Shown in pieces: positions 1 to 7,904 of a stretch of 64,000 nt of DNA. The DNA comes from JAFAXD01 sp051985675 (GTDB taxonomy: Bacteria; Pseudomonadota; Alphaproteobacteria; Rhizobiales; Xanthobacteraceae). The first letter of the stretch is position 1; each line of letters begins with the position of its first letter. Below the pieces are notes generated by a model, which saw only the letters and a list, made by a program, of their open reading frames with translations, did not search any database and was not told the origin of the DNA. The stretch spans positions 1-64,000 of the forward strand of contig JBPYFJ010000144.1 in NCBI GenBank assembly GCA_051985675.1, read 5' to 3'. A program made the position numbers and the translations under genes.

Positions 1-412
1 GAGAACGCCTGGCTCGCAACCAGGATCCCAGGGGGCCCGGGGACCCGCCAACACCGGCACCATGACCGGTCACGCTGCGGCCTCCGGCCAAAAATCGCCG
101 CCGTGGAGCGCCGAACGGCGCCAGCGCGCCCGATCGCAAGGGTGCGCTCCGCGCCTGAAAAGCGCGGACAGACTTGGTTTAGCGCCGTCTCGGCGCTCCA
201 CCCCCCTCATTGTGGGGACGGAAAAAGAGAACGAAGGGCGGCCCGGCGCCCAGTCCCACCGGGACGCGGAGCGTTGGCTGTTTCAGTCGGATTTGCGACT
301 GTGGTGGTAGAGGCGGCGAATGCGTTGCCGTCAACAAACACTCGGGCGTGACATCTTCGCTCTCGCACCGGCCAGCCACGAACCTTGTTGCGTCGCGATC
401 GATGCCTGCGAT
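1..412. other. Intergenic, no gene recognised
   Basis: This stretch lies downstream of the thioredoxin-like gene and reaches the window edge. Short open frames exist on both strands, but none has a ribosome site, a recognisable domain or convincing codon use. It contains G/C runs and small inverted repeats. It may hold the tail of a neighbouring transcription unit or a degenerate intergenic repeat, but nothing specific can be supported. Confidence 0.5.
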
Positions 413-904
413 CTATCGCTTTTGCGCATCGAGCCAACGGCGGATTTCGTCGAAGTCAGCCACGCCTTCCAGAATCATCGCGACGCCGTCACGTCCGATC
501 AGCACGGTTCGGGGGATTTCTCCACGCCATTGCGGATCAATCTCGTACCGCAGCGGCTCGACGAAGCCATCGCCGAACGTCCAGTTTTCGGCGCCGCCGA
601 GTCCGGCCTGGTCCAGCATCGTGGCGACTGTACCGGACTCGTTCGGAACAAGGTCTGCATCGATCAACACAAGGCCGATGTCGGGGCGCTCGCGCAGGAA
701 TGCACCCCAGCGCGGCATTTCGGTCCGGCATGGCCCGCAGGTCACGCCCCAGATATGCACGATGGTGGGCTGGCCGGCGTGCGCGCGAAGAATTTCGTTC
801 CAGCTCCCACGCCCGAACTCCCGCAGGTTGTCGATCGTTGCCGACCCGACGCACGTCGGCGCAAGCGTTGCTAACGCGAGTGCAAACCACGCCAGTTTTT
901 TCAT
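413..904 (-). CDS. TlpA/thioredoxin-like exported protein
   Basis: A thioredoxin-fold thiol-disulfide protein of 163 residues. The N-terminus (MKKLAWFALALATLAP) is a signal peptide, so the protein should act in the periplasm. The active-site motif is CGPC at Cys56 and Cys59, in the context VHIWGVTCGPCRTEMP, which is typical of TlpA/ResA-type reductases that act on c-type cytochrome or copper-site cysteines. The start ATG overlaps the stop of the upstream BNR gene by 4 bases, so the two are translationally coupled. A longer open frame runs further upstream, but it would lose the signal peptide and overlap the BNR gene heavily. The family call is firm. The partner protein is unknown and is probably one of its two cysteine-bearing neighbours. 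Confidence 0.85.
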   Translation of the reverse strand: MKKLAWFALALATLAPTCVGSATIDNLREFGRGSWNEILRAHAGQPTIVHIWGVTCGPCRTEMPRWGAFLRERPDIGLVLIDADLVPNESGTVATMLDQAGLGGAENWTFGDGFVEPLRYEIDPQWRGEIPRTVLIGRDGVAMILEGVADFDEIRRWLDAQKR

Positions 905-2154
905 GAGAATTCCTCGAGCGCGATCAGGCGATAGCCTTCGCGATGGGTCTGCCAGGACAGAAACGCGCGCGTGCCGTTTGTTACGAGCAACGGATGATCG
1001 GATGCATCGCTGGTTTCTGCCACCGCCTTCGGCGCGGACCAGGTGTTCCCGCCATCGTGAGATGCCATCAGTTGCACCGTGGTCTTCTTTCCGTCGAATT
1101 CTTTCCAGGCGAGCCACAGTGTGCTGGCCACCGCTACGACCGACGGCCGCGCCGGCGCACGGGCCGGGTCTCCGATCGGCATCGGCTGCGAAAAGGTCCG
1201 CCCGCCGTCGCTCGAGTGCGCGTAGAACAGGCCCTTGCGCGCGCGGCCGCTGGTGAACCATGTCACGTGATAGTCGCCGTTGGGCGCAAGCGCGAGGCTC
1301 GGTCCGTGGTGGGGGCACGCCTCGATGCGCCAATCATCGACGCTGACCCGGTAGAAAGGGCCTGGGGTCGTCGGATTGATGAATGTCGTGATCGCGTGAT
1401 CGCGGATTGAACCCTCGAAAATGTTTCGAAACAGCACGATCGGCCGGCCGGGCCCGGCGAACGCGACGCCCAAGCGGCAGCATTCGCAGGTGTTGTCCTG
1501 TGCGAGCCGGGTCTCGGAAAAGGTCGCGCCTTGATTGTTCGACCACGCAAACGCGAGTGCAGCGCCCGGGTATTTCTCGCCGCGCGCTCGCGCAGGCGCG
1601 CGATTGCGCTTGTCGAGCCAAGCCGCGAACAGTGCTCCCTCAGGATCAAAGGCGGCGATCTGAAAGCGCTGGCTCTCCGCATCAGCCGTAATCGGCGTGG
1701 GGGGCGCGAACGTCCGGCCGCCATCCTCGGAATGGGTGTAGAAAACCTGGCCGTTGAATTCCCTGTCCTTGAAAATATCGAAGGCGACTGCGATGCGCCC
1801 TTGCCGGTCTACCGCAATCGCAGGGCGTGCATCAGGACCCCAGTCAAGCGAGAGCGGCTCCGGATTGACCGCAACGGCGGAGGAGAACGTGTGACCGAAG
1901 TCGCTTGAGCGGGCGACCGAGATGTATCCGCCTGCGTCCCACGCGAGCCAGAGCGCGCCGTCCGGCGCGAACGTCGGGGTTACTTTGGTGGCGCAGGCAA
2001 GTGTTGGACCCTCGCATGCCTGTTTGGCGCCGTGCACGTGCGACATCTGAGCGGTTGCGAGGGCGGACGAGAGAAGCAGGGCGCTTGTTCCCAACAAGAG
2101 CAGAACGAGCGCCGGCGGCCCGAACACGGACGCGCGTGCGAGATGGGTTGGCAT
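901..2154 (-). CDS. Exported BNR-repeat (sialidase-like) protein
   Basis: A 417-residue protein with an N-terminal hydrophobic signal segment (about residues 14-35) followed by a beta-propeller marked by at least five Asp-box/BNR motifs: SSDFGHTF, SEDGGRTF, SNNQGATF, SSDGGRTF and SHDGGNTW. Proteins of this fold are often annotated exo-alpha-sialidase, but I cannot see the full catalytic set (Arg triad, Tyr-Glu pair), so sialidase activity is not supported. An unusual cysteine cluster, CECC at residues 223-226, sits in the propeller, with further Cys at 47 and 54. The gene lies between a DUF2946 gene and a thioredoxin gene and is coupled to the latter by an ATGA overlap. It may be a periplasmic protein whose cysteines are kept reduced by the thioredoxin. 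Confidence 0.75.
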   Translation of the reverse strand: MPTHLARASVFGPPALVLLLLGTSALLLSSALATAQMSHVHGAKQACEGPTLACATKVTPTFAPDGALWLAWDAGGYISVARSSDFGHTFSSAVAVNPEPLSLDWGPDARPAIAVDRQGRIAVAFDIFKDREFNGQVFYTHSEDGGRTFAPPTPITADAESQRFQIAAFDPEGALFAAWLDKRNRAPARARGEKYPGAALAFAWSNNQGATFSETRLAQDNTCECCRLGVAFAGPGRPIVLFRNIFEGSIRDHAITTFINPTTPGPFYRVSVDDWRIEACPHHGPSLALAPNGDYHVTWFTSGRARKGLFYAHSSDGGRTFSQPMPIGDPARAPARPSVVAVASTLWLAWKEFDGKKTTVQLMASHDGGNTWSAPKAVAETSDASDHPLLVTNGTRAFLSWQTHREGYRLIALEEFS

Positions 2155-2212
2155 AAATGGGCTCCGCAGATGATACGACGTGGGTTGCTATCGCGGCCCC
2201 GGGCCGCGGATA

Positions 2213-2599
2213 TCACGCCGTGTGCGGAGGCCCTGTCGGAGGCTTGCCGGGATCGCGCGGAGCAATCCGCGGATTGGGGTTGTCGGCTCGTTCGGCCGAG
2301 AGGAAGGAGCTTTGTCCGAGCGCTGCTGTGAAGACCGCGTTCGCCGGAAGGAGGGGCGCGCCCGTGCTGGCGACGCAAAGGACACAATGGAGCTTCCCGG
2401 CGTCCGGCAATGCAGGTGATTGCTCGTCCAACGCCCCGTTGTGGCTGAGGCAAGTCTCAAACCCGCTGGCCGCATCGCGCGCAACGGCGATCTGGCTTGC
2501 CAGTCCACTGGCGAAAATGGCGTTGAGTGCAAGCGCATAAGCGGCAAGGCCCGCCACAACGGCGCGCCATGTCCGGCCGTTTTGCCTCCTGCGCAACAT
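2213..2599 (-). CDS. DUF2946 family protein
   Basis: A small protein (128 residues from the chosen ATG) with a basic start (MLRRRQNGRTW) and one hydrophobic segment at about residues 14-36, then a short Cys/His region containing HCVLC. These features match DUF2946, a family of small inner-membrane or exported proteins often found near copper and TonB-linked genes; its function is not established. The track frame starts 15 codons earlier, but the ATG at 2599 places a standard membrane-targeting N-terminus at the front. It is the first gene of a three-gene minus-strand operon with the BNR protein (58-base gap) and the thioredoxin. A metal-related role is only inference. Confidence 0.7.
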   Translation of the reverse strand: MLRRRQNGRTWRAVVAGLAAYALALNAIFASGLASQIAVARDAASGFETCLSHNGALDEQSPALPDAGKLHCVLCVASTGAPLLPANAVFTAALGQSSFLSAERADNPNPRIAPRDPGKPPTGPPHTA

Positions 2600-2649
2600 G
2601 TATGACCTCACGCCGCGCACACTAGCAGCCGCGTTGCACAACAACGCAA

Positions 2650-3765
2650 CTAAGCGGGTAACCGATACACGCCGGTAGCGTTGCCGCGAAACAACGCTTC
2701 CCGCTGCGCCTGCGTCATCTTGAATTTGAATGCGTAGGCCGGGTCGTCATAGTCCCAGTGCGGATAGTCGGTTGAGAACATCAGCCGGTCCCAGCCGATC
2801 CAGTCGATGGTTTCGCGCAGGTGTTCCGGATTGGCGGGCTCCTCGATCGGCTGGGTCGTGTACCAGATGTTCTGACGGATATATTCGGACGGCGGGCGCT
2901 TGAGGTGCGGAACCTCGTCGCGCATGCGCTCCCACAGCCGGTCGAGCCGCCAGCTCAGCGAGGGCACCCAGGCGAAGCCGGATTCCACCAGCACCACCCG
3001 CAGCCGCGGGAAGCGCTCGAACACGCCCTCCATAACCAGGCTGGTGACGACCGATTCCATGGTCGGCGCATTGGCGTAGTGATGTTCGTAATAAAATGAC
3101 GGCCAGCCGCCTGCGGTGATGGCTTGGCCCGAATAGCCGCCGATGTGCATGCCGATCGCGATGTCGGCAGCCTGCGCGGCGGCGAATACCGGCCAGTAGC
3201 GGCGATGGCCGAGCGGCTCCGCGGCAAACGAGGCGGTGGTGATCTGCACGAAGTGCGGATCACTGGCGCGCTTTTCGATCTCGGCCGCAGCGGCCTCCGG
3301 GAAATCCTGCGGCACATAGATCGAGGCCTTCAGGCGGGGCTCGGGCTTGGCCCAGGCGTGCAGTTGCCAATCGTTGATCGCCGAACACAACGCCGCGCCG
3401 AAGTCGAGGTTGCGCTGGTCGTATCCGCCGATGCGCAGCGGATGCAGAATGCCGTGGGTGATGTTGTTGGCGTCGAGGTGCTGCTGCCGCATGAAGTCGA
3501 GGTCGGAGGCGGGCGGGCCGCCGCCGGGCGGCCAGGAGTCGCGCCGTGCGGTCGCGGGCTGCATGCGCGGATAGGGCAGGTAGGTCGAAAGCCCCTGGCG
3601 CACCAAACTCCCATAAGTGTCGTAGTGCTTCCACCAGCGCTCGGAGAGGAAGGGCTTGAGGTCGGCTTTCGACTTCACCGATGGATGGATGTCGCAATCG
3701 ATGATGCCGAGCTTGGTTGGCGCACTTCCGTCGGCAAGATCGCGCTTGCGGGTGTGCACGTTCAT
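2650..3765 (-). CDS. Amidohydrolase family 2 protein
   Basis: A 371-residue TIM-barrel metal-dependent hydrolase of the amidohydrolase 2 (ACMSD-like) family, which includes many decarboxylases of aromatic acids. The front metal motif is seen as IIDCDIHPS near residue 20. Further motifs are HIGGYSG in the middle and FSTDYPHWDYD near the C-terminus, where the Asp is the usual catalytic or metal residue. The start ATG at 3765 overlaps the stop of the upstream paralogue by 4 bases, so the pair is translationally coupled. The two are related but clearly diverged, which suggests two steps or a heteromer and not simple redundancy. The substrate is unknown. A carboxylated aromatic or amide is plausible from the family. 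Confidence 0.8.
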   Translation of the reverse strand: MNVHTRKRDLADGSAPTKLGIIDCDIHPSVKSKADLKPFLSERWWKHYDTYGSLVRQGLSTYLPYPRMQPATARRDSWPPGGGPPASDLDFMRQQHLDANNITHGILHPLRIGGYDQRNLDFGAALCSAINDWQLHAWAKPEPRLKASIYVPQDFPEAAAAEIEKRASDPHFVQITTASFAAEPLGHRRYWPVFAAAQAADIAIGMHIGGYSGQAITAGGWPSFYYEHHYANAPTMESVVTSLVMEGVFERFPRLRVVLVESGFAWVPSLSWRLDRLWERMRDEVPHLKRPPSEYIRQNIWYTTQPIEEPANPEHLRETIDWIGWDRLMFSTDYPHWDYDDPAYAFKFKMTQAQREALFRGNATGVYRLPA

Positions 3766-4856
3766 CGCGCCATCTCCTGTTCCTTGGCTCTCACCGGCTC
3801 GCGCAGCCGCGCGTAGGTGGCCAGCGGATTGTCGACCATCACCTTCCGCTTGAGCCGGTCGGGGAAGCCATCCGGAAACGCCTCGGTTCCATCGAATTGC
3901 CAGTGCGGATAGTCGGTCGAGAACAAGATCAGATCGTCGCAACCGATCTGATCGATCACGCGCTCCATCTGCTGAGCGTCGGGCGGTGCGTCCGAAGGCT
4001 GCAGGGTGAAGCGGACATGGCGGCGGATGAGCTCCGAGGGAGCGTCCTTGACCCAAGGCACCTCGCGGCGGACGCCGCGCCAGATCTTGTCAATGCGCCA
4101 GCAATAGCCGGGCAACCAGGTGAAGCCGGCCTCGATCAGCACGACCTTGAGGGCGGGAAACTTTTGAAACACGCCCTCGGTGATGAGGCTCAGGAGCTCT
4201 TGCTTAAACGCGGGCGCGTTCGAGGCGTATTCCTCGATGAAATAGGACGGCCAGCCGGCATTGGATGGTGCGAACCGATAGCTCGAGCCGGCATGGAAGC
4301 CGATTGGCAGGTTGTGGCGCTCCGCCGCCTCGTAGATCGGCCAGAAATAGCGCCGGCCCGCCGGCATCTCGGTATTCGCCAGCATCAGCACCTGCACAAA
4401 GCGCGGATCAGCCGCACACCGCTCGATCTCCTGCGCGGCCTGTTGCGGGCTCTGAGTCGGCACCATGATGGACGCGCGCAAGCGCGGCTCGTGATCGAGC
4501 CATTCGCGCGCAACCCAGTAGTTGACGGCGCGGCACAGGACCGCGGCCATGTCCTCATTGAACATGACCTGCGCCGCGTAGATGACGTTGCAGATCGCGT
4601 ATCGCGTGCCGAACGGATCGAGCGCCTGTATCCTAAGCTGCGCGAGGTCGCTCCCCGGCAGCCCCGTTTGCGGCCGATAGTCTTCGCGTACGCACAGCGG
4701 CGCGTTGGGCGGAAAGCTTGTCATGTGCAGCGTGAGCCGCTCGGTGCCGCGGGTGATCAAATGCTCGCGCCAGTACTCGTCCGTGTAGGGAAGCAGCGCC
4801 CGCATGTCCGGCACCGCCGGATGGAGATCGCAGTCGATGACACCTTGGGATTGCAT
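3762..4856 (-). CDS. Amidohydrolase family 2 protein (tandem paralogue)
   Basis: A 364-residue member of the same amidohydrolase 2 family as the following gene. Motifs include GVIDCDLHPAVP at the N-terminus, GFHAGSSYR in the barrel and LFSTDYPHWQFD near the C-terminus. The ATG at 4856 is preceded by an AGGAAACAAGG ribosome site, which favours it over the ATG 17 codons upstream. It is the first gene of the two-gene minus-strand unit and is divergent from the VOC dioxygenase gene, with about 200 bases between them for shared control. As with its partner, the family includes hydrolases and non-oxidative decarboxylases, and the actual substrate cannot be read from the sequence. Confidence 0.8.
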   Translation of the reverse strand: MQSQGVIDCDLHPAVPDMRALLPYTDEYWREHLITRGTERLTLHMTSFPPNAPLCVREDYRPQTGLPGSDLAQLRIQALDPFGTRYAICNVIYAAQVMFNEDMAAVLCRAVNYWVAREWLDHEPRLRASIMVPTQSPQQAAQEIERCAADPRFVQVLMLANTEMPAGRRYFWPIYEAAERHNLPIGFHAGSSYRFAPSNAGWPSYFIEEYASNAPAFKQELLSLITEGVFQKFPALKVVLIEAGFTWLPGYCWRIDKIWRGVRREVPWVKDAPSELIRRHVRFTLQPSDAPPDAQQMERVIDQIGCDDLILFSTDYPHWQFDGTEAFPDGFPDRLKRKVMVDNPLATYARLREPVRAKEQEMAR

Positions 4857-5063
4857 CGGGCCTTGTTTCCTCGAACCGGGTCGCGGCGGCAACGGCGACG
4901 CGTACATTGTTAAACTATACCCCCGCGGTTGCCGCGCAAAGCGCGTCGGCGCAAGCGTGATATGCGGGCAAAGCCAGCGGGCGTCGACCGCATCGCGAAA
5001 TCAGCTAAGATGGTTGCAGGCACTGCCCACAAGTCCATGCGCAAATTTTCAAGGGAGGTCGTG

Positions 5064-5951
5064 ATGGTCCCGGTCCGCCGGATCGCCCATGCCGGTTTCG
5101 AGACGCCTGATCCGGAACGGCTCGTTGACTACTACACGAATGTCATCGGTCTCGCGGTCGTCGGTCGCGACAAGGACGCGACCTATCTCGCAAGCCTGCA
5201 GGACCACGCGGTAGCGATTCGCCGCGGATCGTCGCCGCGCTGCGCGCGCCTCGCTTTCCAGATCGCGCCCGATGGCGATCTCGGCGAATTCGAGAAAGGC
5301 ATCAAAGGTCACAACATCAAGACGGCGCGCAAGACCGATCCGGAACCCGGCATTCCGGAGATCGTGACCTTCGAGGACCCCAAAGGCACCATTCTCGAAG
5401 TCTTTCGCGAGCGTGAGCTGCCGAAGGCGCCCGCGCAGCACAACGGCGGCATTGCGCCGTTCAAGCTCGGTCACGTCGCTTTCAACTGCATCGACGTGAA
5501 GAAGATCACCAACTTCTATTGCGATGTGCTCGGCTTTCGGGTGTCCGACTGGTTCGGCGACATCTTCTCATTCCTGCGCTGCGGGCCGGACCACCACACC
5601 ATCAACTTGCTCGATGCCAAGCAGGTCAGGATGAATCACATCGCCTTCGAGCTGCGCGACTGGAGTCACCTGCAGACTGCGTGCGATTTTCTGAGCGTCA
5701 ACGGCTATACCCTGATCTGGGGTCCAGGCCGACACGGGCCTGGGCACAATCTATTCTCCTATCACAAGAATCCGGACGGACACGTGGTCGAGCTGTTTGC
5801 CGAGCTCGACCACATGAACGACGAGTCGCTCGGATATTTCGAGCCGCGACCGTGGCATCGCGATCGCCCGCAGCGGCCGAAGGTGTGGCCGCTCGATCCG
5901 AAAAGCGCCAACCTGTGGGGAATCGGTCCGCCGCATGAAATGATGGAATGA
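5064..5951 (+). CDS. Two-domain VOC / extradiol-type dioxygenase
   Basis: A 295-residue protein with two vicinal-oxygen-chelate domains (about residues 5-118 and 132-250), the layout of type I extradiol ring-cleavage dioxygenases such as 2,3-dihydroxybiphenyl dioxygenase. The expected Fe(II) ligands of the C-terminal domain are visible: His137 (KLGHVAF), His192 (MNHIAFEL) and Glu243 (GHVVELF). The ATG at 5064 follows an AGGGAGG ribosome site; a GTG one codon earlier is equally possible. It is divergent from the tandem amidohydrolases and followed 69 bases later by a periplasmic binding protein, so it probably belongs to an uptake-and-cleavage route for an aromatic compound. The substrate is not known. 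Confidence 0.8.
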   Translation: MVPVRRIAHAGFETPDPERLVDYYTNVIGLAVVGRDKDATYLASLQDHAVAIRRGSSPRCARLAFQIAPDGDLGEFEKGIKGHNIKTARKTDPEPGIPEIVTFEDPKGTILEVFRERELPKAPAQHNGGIAPFKLGHVAFNCIDVKKITNFYCDVLGFRVSDWFGDIFSFLRCGPDHHTINLLDAKQVRMNHIAFELRDWSHLQTACDFLSVNGYTLIWGPGRHGPGHNLFSYHKNPDGHVVELFAELDHMNDESLGYFEPRPWHRDRPQRPKVWPLDPKSANLWGIGPPHEMME

Positions 5952-6020
5952 GGTCCGCGCAACCGCCGGACAAGAAAGGCCGGCCGGCGCGGCCGAAGGC
6001 CTCACGGGAGGAAAAGCGTC

Positions 6021-7280
6021 ATGTCGATGAGATCTATTGTGCGCGCGTGTCTTGCGGCGGTCGCATTGGCGTTCGCCGCCATGCCGGCCATTGCTGCCGA
6101 TCCGATCAAGATCGGCTTCAGCATGGCGCTCACCGGCGCCGTTGCCCCCAACGGAAAGCAGCTGCTGTTGGCGCTCGAAATCTGGCGCGACGACGTCAAC
6201 GCCAAAGGCGGACTACTGGGTCGCCCCGTCGAGCTCATTTATTACGACGACCAGAGCAATCCGTCGAATGTGCCCGGCATCTACACCAAGCTCCTCACCG
6301 TCGATAAGGTCGATCTCCTGCTCGGACCGTACGCAACCAACATGATCGCGGCGGCAATGCCGGTAGTGATGCAAGCCAACAAGACCACGATCGGCATGCT
6401 GGGCGTCAACATCAACCGGCAGTTCAATTATCCGCGCTACTTCTCGATGATTTCCGGCGGAGACGAGGGTACGCTCGCGTTCTCCAAGGGCTGGTTCGAG
6501 CTTGCGGCGGCGCAGACACCCAAGCCTAAGACGGTTGCGATCGTGGCCGCTGATGCAGAGTTCGGCCGCACGACCTGCGACGGCACGCGCGAAAACGCCA
6601 AGAGCGGCAGTTTCGACATCGTCTACGACAAGAGCTATCCACCCAGCACGACGGAATACGCCTCGATCCTGCGCGCGATCCAGGCGACCAATCCGGACCT
6701 GATCTACGTGTGCGCCTATCCGCCCGACACGGTCGGCTTCGTTCGCGCCGCCAATGAGATCGACCTCAAAGCCAAGATGTTCGGCGGCGCCATGGTCGGG
6801 TTGTTCGCAACGCCGATCAAGATGCAGCTCGGCCCGCTCATGAACGGTCTTGTGTTCATGGAAAGTTTCGTGCCGTCGCCGAAGCTTCTTGGCTTACCAG
6901 GCCTCAAGGAGTTGCTCGCCAAATATCAGGCCAAAGCGCCGGAGCTCAAGATCGATCCTCTCGGCTACGGTTATATCCCGTTCGGTTACGGCGCCGGCCA
7001 AGTTCTGGCGCAAGCCGTCGAGGGCACCAAGAGTCTCGATCACGGCAAGCTGGCCGACTACATCCACGCCAACACCTTCCAGACGGTGGCGGGTGACATC
7101 CGGTTCGGCAAAGATGGTGAGTGGGCGAAGTCGCGCCAGTTCTTCAGCCAGTTCCAGAACGTCACGGGAAATGATCTCAATCAATTCCGCGACACCAGCC
7201 ACCAGGTGATCTTGTGGCCGGCCGATTACAAGACCGGCAACATGATCTATCCGTACGACAAGGCAAAGAAGAGCCCGTAG
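6021..7280 (+). CDS. ABC transporter substrate-binding protein (LivK-like), orphan
   Basis: A 419-residue periplasmic binding protein of the type 1 (leucine-binding, LivK/Amt) family. The N-terminus MSMRSIVRACLAAVALAF...AIAADPIKIG is a signal peptide with a likely cut after AIAA. The body begins IKIGFSMALTGAVAPNGK, the usual first strand of this fold. No permease or ATPase gene is nearby, so it either uses a transporter encoded elsewhere or the five-gene Liv set about 10 kb downstream. Members of this family bind branched-chain amino acids, amides or aromatic acids. Its place behind a ring-cleavage enzyme favours an aromatic or carboxylic ligand, but that is inference. Confidence 0.85.
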   Translation: MSMRSIVRACLAAVALAFAAMPAIAADPIKIGFSMALTGAVAPNGKQLLLALEIWRDDVNAKGGLLGRPVELIYYDDQSNPSNVPGIYTKLLTVDKVDLLLGPYATNMIAAAMPVVMQANKTTIGMLGVNINRQFNYPRYFSMISGGDEGTLAFSKGWFELAAAQTPKPKTVAIVAADAEFGRTTCDGTRENAKSGSFDIVYDKSYPPSTTEYASILRAIQATNPDLIYVCAYPPDTVGFVRAANEIDLKAKMFGGAMVGLFATPIKMQLGPLMNGLVFMESFVPSPKLLGLPGLKELLAKYQAKAPELKIDPLGYGYIPFGYGAGQVLAQAVEGTKSLDHGKLADYIHANTFQTVAGDIRFGKDGEWAKSRQFFSQFQNVTGNDLNQFRDTSHQVILWPADYKTGNMIYPYDKAKKSP

Positions 7281-7400
7281 CGAACTGGCGCGATCAGAGC
7301 AGCGTCAGGCGCGACGCCTCGGACCATCCGCTTTAGTCAGCCCGCGGGCCCTTGGGCACGAGCCGCGTCACGGTCGAACCCTCGACGTCCTCGCTATGGG

Positions 7401-7586
7401 TCAGATGACGGAAGCTTTCGATGTCGGCCGGCCTGCCCAGCAGACCAAGCGAGCCCGGCCTTCGGATCGCAGCGTGTGATGCAGCAGGCTGATCGCGGTG
7501 AATGTAGCCAACGCGCATACGACGACGGCCAAACCAACGAGTCGAAGGTCGTGCTCGTAGACAATGCAATTTAGCACCGTCAGCAT
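7401..7586 (-). pseudogene. Remnant of an MHYT-domain signalling protein (N-terminus only)
   Basis: The 61-codon frame begins MLTVLNCIVYEHDLRL and continues with a hydrophobic segment ending in SLLHHTLRS. I recognise this as the first membrane helix of MHYT-domain proteins (usually fused to GGDEF/EAL or kinase domains, 500-800 residues). Homology stops at about residue 50 (RARLVCWAG) and the frame ends soon after. In the next frame the strand reads on to an unrelated-looking tail ending VTRLVPKGPRAD at 7333. The most likely history is an internal deletion that joined the two ends of one or two genes, leaving a dead remnant. Confidence 0.5.
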
Positions 7587-7841
7587 ATGCGCCTCGTTGC
7601 TGTTGCAGGAATTTGCGCAGCGCTGTTCTGCGCGATCAGCCCCGCAAATGAACCCTGTTAGATTCGATTGCCCGTGCGTAACTAAGAGGTTAAACTATAT
7701 CGAGTTCAGGTGATGCACACGGGCGGTCGTTCACAAACTTGTTGTTGTTGTCATAGTGACGACCGAGCTACACGACTATCGTTGTCGACGCGCCTGAGCG
7801 CCGACGGAACGCGGGCTATCGCGCTGATGCAACGTCGCAAC

Positions 7842-7869
7842 TTGACACCGTTGTGATCACCGTCACAAT
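7842..7869 (+). promoter_or_regulatory. Sigma70-type promoter for the MetE-like gene
   Basis: A perfect -35 box TTGACA (7842-7847) and a -10-like CACAAT (7864-7869, 4 of 6 matches) are separated by 16 bases. Transcription would begin near 7876. The spacer is filled by the CRP-consensus palindrome, so a bound protein would compete with RNA polymerase. Assigned by eye only. Confidence 0.45.
7852..7867. promoter_or_regulatory. CRP/FNR-type operator TGTGA-N6-TCACA
   Basis: The sequence TGTGATCACCGTCACA matches the Escherichia coli CRP half-site consensus TGTGA-N6-TCACA in every defined position, extended to TTGTGA/TCACAA. It lies between the -35 and -10 boxes of the MetE-like gene. In that position a CRP/FNR-family protein would be expected to repress, unlike the upstream activating sites of E. 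coli. The regulator itself is not encoded in this window. Confidence 0.5.
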
Positions 7870-7904
7870 TGCATGTAACAAACATGGTTAAGCCGGAGAG
7901 CGCC

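Larger units (their letters stand above)
7281..7883. other. Intergenic region with gene remnant and regulatory palindromes
   Basis: About 600 bases without an intact gene. It holds a decayed MHYT-domain gene start on the minus strand and an imperfect inverted repeat (GGTCGTTCAC near 7729 against GTGACGACC near 7759). At its right end is a promoter overlapping a CRP-consensus palindrome. The motif GTTAAACTATA at 7689-7699 also occurs at 4909-4919, upstream of the VOC gene. Confidence 0.5.

Noticed and set aside
210..1256. Long open frame on the plus strand across the thioredoxin and BNR genes
   Set aside because: Both genes on the minus strand have signal peptides, motifs and coupling; the plus frame has none.
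3717..4913. A 398-codon plus-strand frame covering the second amidohydrolase
   Set aside because: Antisense to a gene with family motifs and a ribosome site. Its translation shows no domain.
7333..7569. 78-codon minus-strand frame as a gene of its own
   Set aside because: It overlaps the MHYT remnant in another frame, has no ribosome site, and its first part is a frame-shifted reading of that remnant.
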